Notes under the pieces: generated by a model | Database searches by the model: none | What the model was told of the DNA's origin: nothing | Seen by the model: only the letters and a program-made list of their open reading frames with translations | Position numbers and translations under genes: made by a program | Assembly: GCF_019704555.1 (NCBI RefSeq) | Contig: NZ_AP024745.1 | Span: 9,122,501-9,186,500, forward strand | DNA from: Actinoplanes sp. L3-i22 | GTDB taxonomy: Bacteria > Actinomycetota > Actinomycetes > Mycobacteriales > Micromonosporaceae | Direction: 5' to 3' | DNA length: 64,000 nt | Shown here: positions 60,378-64,000 of the stretch, piece after piece | How positions within the stretch are numbered: position 1 is the stretch's first letter | Layout of the letters: each line of letters opens with the position of its first letter

Positions 60378-62519
60378 TCAGGAGAGCGTCACGAAGCCGT
60401 CGACGTTGAGCCGGGTGCCCTGGTTTACCACCTTCACGGTGTGCGTGCCGGCGCCCGTCCAGGTCAGCGTGTAGACGATGCCTAGGCTGCGGGTCACGCC
60501 GTTGTTCAGGTTGATCGTGCTGAACTTCGCGCCGTCGACGTAGACGTCGGCCGGGCCGCTGGCCGGGCCGCGGGTGCCGATCAGGCCGATCGCGCGGCCG
60601 GTGAACGTGTAGGAAGCCGCGGCGCCCTTGGCGGTGGTGCTCTGTTCGCTGCCGCCGAGCAGGGACTTTCCGGCGACTGTGGACCATGAACCGGTGAATG
60701 TGCCGCCGCGGGTGTTCAGGGTCGTGGTGGTGGGCGCGCCTACGACCGTACCGGAATGTCCGATCTTGTCGGAAACCGCGAGTTGCCAGCGGACCTTGAC
60801 CCCGGGTTTGGCCGTCGCGTCGATCCGACGGACCGCGGCGCCGAGGCCGGCGTATCCGCCGGAGTCCTGGGCGATGCGCTGGCTGGCGACGCCGTTCGGG
60901 TCGGTCAGGCCCCAGGCCACCGACACCGGAACGCTTGTCGCGGTGACGCTCGCGCCGGCGCGCAGGGTCGCGACCGGCGCCGGGGAGCCGATCGGCGCGT
61001 TGCCGTCGACGGTCACCGTGACCGTGCCGGTCCGGCTGGTGTTGCCGAAGGCGTCGGCCGCCACCGCCTGCAGCGTGTGCCGGCCGTCCGGGATCGGCGC
61101 GTCGACCGAGGTCGCGGTGCCCGGCGCGGTCGCCACCGCCACGCCGTCGACCAGGACGGTGACCGAGGCGACCGCGGTGTCGTCGGTGACCGGCGTCCAG
61201 GTCACCGTGGTCCGGGCGGTGGTCAGCGACGCGGACGCCTTCGGGCTGAGCAGATCAAAAGCGGACGGCGAGCGGGTGTCGCTGATCCCGCCGACGGTGA
61301 CCGGCAGCCCCGCCGCGGTGGCCGCTCCGGTCCGGATGCTGATCGTGCCGGCCGGGTCGTTCCAGCCCTCGCCCGGTTGCAGCACCGGCATCGCCGGGTG
61401 GTACGAGATCAACTGGTGATCGTGGACGAAGTCGCTGGTCAGGCCGGTGTCGGTGAAGCGGACCGCGAGCCCGGTCCCGGCCGCGGTCAGCGACTGGTCG
61501 AGGCGTCCGCCGTCGCGGTACTCCAGGAAGTACGTGCGCGTGCCGGACCGATAGGTCAGCTGCCGCAGTCCCGACCCGCCGGACAACGGCGCCAGGATCG
61601 TCGCCTTGCCGGCGGTGGCCGCCTGCGTGCCGCCGCCGCCGAGCACGCCGAGCTGGTCCAGGTGCGCGGCGGTCAGCTCGCCGGTCGCCCGGCTGCCCAT
61701 CAGGTCCCACGGGTCGGCATAGCCTTCGACCTGGCAATTCTCCGACAACGGCACCTGGGTCTGGCGCGCCGAGTCGGACCAGCAGTGGTAGCCGTCGCTG
61801 TGCCACAGGCCCAGGTTGTGGCCGAGCTCGTGCCCGAGCACCTGCGTGGTGCTGTAGCCGTTGAGCCAGATGAAGCCGGCGCCGACGTAGCCGAGGCCGG
61901 CGAAGCCGCACGAGCTCTCGCGCGGGTAGTAGACGACGATGTGGTGGAACTGGTCCTGCGGGACGCTGCCGGCGATACCGCGCGCGGTGGACTCCAGGGT
62001 CTTGGTGTCGCAGCCGGTCACGGCCACTTTCCGGGGTGCGGTGACCCGGTCGAGGGTGAACCGGATCGCGCCCGCGGAGACCGTGTCGAAGTACTTGTCG
62101 ACGTTCGCGGTGGTGGTGGCGAAGGCGTCCGCGGTGGGCACGGTGGTCTGATCGGTTCCGGACTGCCAGAAGACCGGCACGATCACCAGGTGGTGGGTTC
62201 CGCTCACGGTCGCATTCGAGGCGATTGAGGTACGGGCGTTTACCGCGCTGACCGTGCCGTTCGCGCGCCGGGTCACGGCGACGCTCGCACCGGGCGCGAT
62301 GTCCCGCGCGAGGCCGCCCGGGATCTCGACGGTTCCACCGGCGGTGGTGGTGACCGTGGTCCGGACGTCGTCGGGCGCGACGGTGAACGTGTCGGCTACG
62401 GCGCGCTGCAGGACGCCGGTCTCCGTGGTCTCGGCCGGGGCGGCGTGGGCGGCGGCCGGGGTGGCGAGCAGGAGGGCCGCGCCGAGCAGCGCACTACGGC
62501 GGAACGGATACCGGGTCAT
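60378..62519 (-). CDS. Secreted zinc metalloprotease with C-terminal Ig-like domains
   Basis: About 713 residues from ATG 62519 (62531 possible). The signal peptide is about 1-25 (RYPFRRSALLGAALLLATPAAAHA). A propeptide-like region precedes the catalytic domain with HELGHNLGLWH (HEXXHxxGxxH; zinc ligands His, His, His), about 270-280, and the later Met-turn-like DLMGSR. It looks like a reprolysin/M6-like gluzincin-metzincin protease. C-terminal parts contain Ig-like repeats (TWTPVTDDTAVASVTVLVDG, and the LDP/FTG-type domain GGTFTGSWSTVAGKS). It is probably secreted and digests extracellular protein. Confidence 0.85.
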   Translation of the reverse strand: MTRYPFRRSALLGAALLLATPAAAHAAPAETTETGVLQRAVADTFTVAPDDVRTTVTTTAGGTVEIPGGLARDIAPGASVAVTRRANGTVSAVNARTSIASNATVSGTHHLVIVPVFWQSGTDQTTVPTADAFATTTANVDKYFDTVSAGAIRFTLDRVTAPRKVAVTGCDTKTLESTARGIAGSVPQDQFHHIVVYYPRESSCGFAGLGYVGAGFIWLNGYSTTQVLGHELGHNLGLWHSDGYHCWSDSARQTQVPLSENCQVEGYADPWDLMGSRATGELTAAHLDQLGVLGGGGTQAATAGKATILAPLSGGSGLRQLTYRSGTRTYFLEYRDGGRLDQSLTAAGTGLAVRFTDTGLTSDFVHDHQLISYHPAMPVLQPGEGWNDPAGTISIRTGAATAAGLPVTVGGISDTRSPSAFDLLSPKASASLTTARTTVTWTPVTDDTAVASVTVLVDGVAVATAPGTATSVDAPIPDGRHTLQAVAADAFGNTSRTGTVTVTVDGNAPIGSPAPVATLRAGASVTATSVPVSVAWGLTDPNGVASQRIAQDSGGYAGLGAAVRRIDATAKPGVKVRWQLAVSDKIGHSGTVVGAPTTTTLNTRGGTFTGSWSTVAGKSLLGGSEQSTTAKGAAASYTFTGRAIGLIGTRGPASGPADVYVDGAKFSTINLNNGVTRSLGIVYTLTWTGAGTHTVKVVNQGTRLNVDGFVTLS

Positions 62520-62766
62520 GGCCGCCACCATCGGCGTACCGTGAAGGATCTTGAGAAAACGCAGGCCCTGGACTTCCAACCGGGCGTGCTGCCCCACGTG
62601 CCGCTGATCGTGGGCCGCGCGGGCGCGCATGCTCGTCGGGACCAGCGTTACCCGGGATGCCCTGGTCCTCGAGGTAGGCATCCAGCTCGAGGAAATGCAG
62701 GAGCGAGCGCCGCATCTCCCCTGTCCCGGCTCCGCCGAGTCAGGATTGGCAGAACCGACCTGTCGT

Positions 62767-63270
62767 CTACCGGCTGTCGACGGCGGTGCGCAGCGAGCGC
62801 AGCGCGTAGTGGGCGCGGGACTTCACCGTGCCGACCGGAACACCGAGCTGGCGGGCGACCTCGCCCGGGCTGCGACCCCGCACGTACAACTCGGCCAGCA
62901 CCCGCCGATGCGGCAGGCTCAGATCCCCGATCGCGCGCCGCAACGACTCGACCGCCAGCACCGTCGCCGACGTCTCGTCCGGCCCAGGCTCGTACCGATC
63001 GCTGAGGCCAACCTCGGACGGCCGGACCTGCTTACGACGGATGGAGTCGATGGCCACGTTGCGGGCCACCGTGAACAGCCAGCGGCGGGTGCGCTCCGCC
63101 CCGGCCGGCAACACGTCGATATGCCGCCACGCCCGGATCATCGTCTCCTGCAGAAGATCCTCGGCACTGGACCGGTTACCCGCGGTGAACCCGGACAGGA
63201 AGCCGAGCAGGTCCCGGGAATGCCGGCGGTATATCTCGGTCAGGCGCTCATCGTTCACGCTGCCCACCAT
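62767..63270 (-). CDS. ECF-type RNA polymerase sigma factor
   Basis: A 167-residue sigma-70 family protein with region 2 (LTEIYRRHSRDLLGFLSGFT, AEDLLQETMIRAWRHID, RWLFTVARNVAIDSIRR; about 10-80) and region 4 (LSLPHRRVLAELYVRGRSPGEVARQLGVPVGTVKSRAHYALRSL; about 115-160). It redirects RNA polymerase to a small set of promoters. No anti-sigma gene is seen next to it. It is divergent from the LuxR-type ATPase gene. Confidence 0.92.
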   Translation of the reverse strand: MVGSVNDERLTEIYRRHSRDLLGFLSGFTAGNRSSAEDLLQETMIRAWRHIDVLPAGAERTRRWLFTVARNVAIDSIRRKQVRPSEVGLSDRYEPGPDETSATVLAVESLRRAIGDLSLPHRRVLAELYVRGRSPGEVARQLGVPVGTVKSRAHYALRSLRTAVDSR

Positions 63271-63430
63271 GCGAGGACCCGCCCGCTGGTCGCGCCCGTG
63301 ACGCGTACTGGCCCCCGGGTCCCGTGATTGTCACGGGTCAACCCCCACGTATACGGGACTTCCGGGTTCACCACGGGACCCGTGACGTCCCTTATTGACG
63401 GTCCGTGAGCACAGCGCCAAGGATCGAGAT
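63271..63430. promoter_or_regulatory. Divergent sigma / LuxR promoter with repeated CCCGTGA palindromes
   Basis: CCCGTGATTGTCACGGG (63321-63337) is a perfect inverted repeat with a 3-bp centre, and CACGGGACCCGTG (63372-63384) is a second perfect inverted repeat around one base. Both share CCCGTG(A). They sit between two divergent genes, so one regulator may bind both sites. Confidence 0.5.
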
Positions 63431-64000
63431 GTGTTGCGGGGGCGGAATAGAGAGCAGGCGGCACTGTCCGGCCTGGTACAGGCGGCCCGGGGCGGCCGCA
63501 GTGGTGCGCTGGTGGTCCTCGGCGAGGCGGGGATCGGCAAGTCGGCCCTGCTGGACGCGGCGGTGGCGAACACCCGGGACCTGCGGGTGGCAAGGGTGTC
63601 CGGCGTCGAGGCCGAGATGGAGCTGCCGTTCGCGGCGCTGCAACGGCTGTGCGGCCCGGTGCTGGATCACCTGGACCGGCTGCCGGGGCCGCAGCGCGAC
63701 GCCTTGCAGGTCACCTTCGGCCTGCGCGCCGGCCCGGCACCGGAACCGTTCTTCGTCGGCTTGGCAGTGCTGACGCTGCTCGCCGAGGTCGCCACCGAGC
63801 GGCCGCTGGTGTGCGTGATCGACGACGCCCAGTGGCTGGACCAGGCATCCGCGCAGACCCTGGCGTTCGTCGCCCGGCGGCTGCTCGCCGAGTCGGTCGT
63901 GATGATCTTCGCGATCCGGGAGCAGACCGACAGCCTCGGGAAGCTGCCCGAGCTGCGGATCACCGGCCTGGCCGAGAAGGACGCCCGCGAACTGCTGGAG
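63431..64000 (+). CDS. LuxR-family AAA ATPase regulator (3' truncated by the window)
   Basis: The open frame runs to the end of the window, giving 190 residues. GTG 63431 is chosen, with AAGGA 7 nt upstream. Walker A is GEAGIGKSALL (about 34-44) and Walker B CVIDDAQWLD (about 130-139). This is the AAA_16/STAND ATPase of large LuxR-type (LAL) regulators, which end in a LuxR HTH beyond the window. The C-terminal half is not seen. Confidence 0.88.
   Translation, partial: MLRGRNREQAALSGLVQAARGGRSGALVVLGEAGIGKSALLDAAVANTRDLRVARVSGVEAEMELPFAALQRLCGPVLDHLDRLPGPQRDALQVTFGLRAGPAPEPFFVGLAVLTLLAEVATERPLVCVIDDAQWLDQASAQTLAFVARRLLAESVVMIFAIREQTDSLGKLPELRITGLAEKDARELLE

Noticed and set aside
60756..62228. 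490-aa open frame on the plus strand
   Set aside because: Antisense to the metalloprotease, whose signal peptide and HEXXH motif are clear.
1..64000. tRNA, rRNA and insertion-sequence genes
   Set aside because: No tRNA cloverleaf, rRNA sequence, transposase motif or terminal inverted repeat was recognised by reading; a tRNAscan or ISfinder search was not possible.

Overview
The window is GC-rich (roughly 70%, dropping to about 50-55% in parts of one methyltransferase gene). It uses GTG/TTG starts freely and has many 1-4 bp stop/start overlaps. Type VII (ESX-like) secretion substrates, roadblock/LC7 pairs, a GPP34 protein, DUF3500 and DUF5995 proteins, a CBM13-GH18 chitinase and a LuxR-type AAA regulator together point to a filamentous actinobacterium, most likely Micromonosporaceae (Actinoplanes-like). 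The species cannot be named from the sequence alone.

Layout. (1) 1-4.9 kb: a 5'-truncated gene, a DUF3500 lipoprotein, and a small type VII-type operon that ends in a CdiA-type nuclease toxin and a SitI3-like immunity gene. (2) 5.1-6.8 kb: a DEAD-box RNA helicase with its terminator. (3) 7.2-27.2 kb, all on the minus strand: a defence cluster. Read 5' to 3' it is an HTH-methyltransferase fusion; a 2085-aa protein kinase / DEAD helicase / DUF1998 / nuclease fusion; a DrmD-like SNF2 helicase; a DrmMI-like adenine methyltransferase; a GmrSD (DUF262-DUF1524) nuclease carrying an alkyltransferase-like domain; and a UvrD helicase with a RelE-like N-terminus. (4) 27.4-34.4 kb, divergent from (3): a pPIWI-RE module (PD-(D/E)XK nuclease, DinG-like Fe-S helicase, pPIWI-RE protein), with a convergent HNH nuclease. 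(5) 35.5-43.3 kb: a four-gene membrane/EcsC operon and a 1653-aa SF1 helicase-nuclease. (6) 43.6-46.5 kb: a second type VII-associated cluster on the minus strand. (7) 46.9-51.6 kb: a Crp/Fnr regulator divergent from a nucleotide-cyclase-like protein, a degenerate NTPase and an unknown partner. (8) 51.6-64 kb: more ordinary genes (GNAT, APC permease, GPP34, XPB-N-like protein, DUF5995, roadblock pair, chitinase, metalloprotease, ECF sigma factor, LuxR-family ATPase running off the window).

How it fits together. Regions 3-5 form a defence island. The most unusual part is the minus-strand operon at 25.3-7.2 kb. It combines DISARM class 1-like genes (DrmD, DrmMI) with a Druantia E-like DUF1998 helicase that has a Ser/Thr kinase at its N-terminus and a Vsr/DUF559-like nuclease at its C-terminus. 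Two further fused nuclease/helicase proteins follow, and no separate drmA, drmB or drmC is present. It matches no single named system known to me. The pPIWI-RE operon and the four-gene EcsC operon share an almost identical promoter-proximal inverted repeat (TGTGTTGAC-NN-CGCCAAC), suggesting one regulator. The HTH of the neighbouring methyltransferase is a candidate. Family names are from motif reading only; no database search was run.
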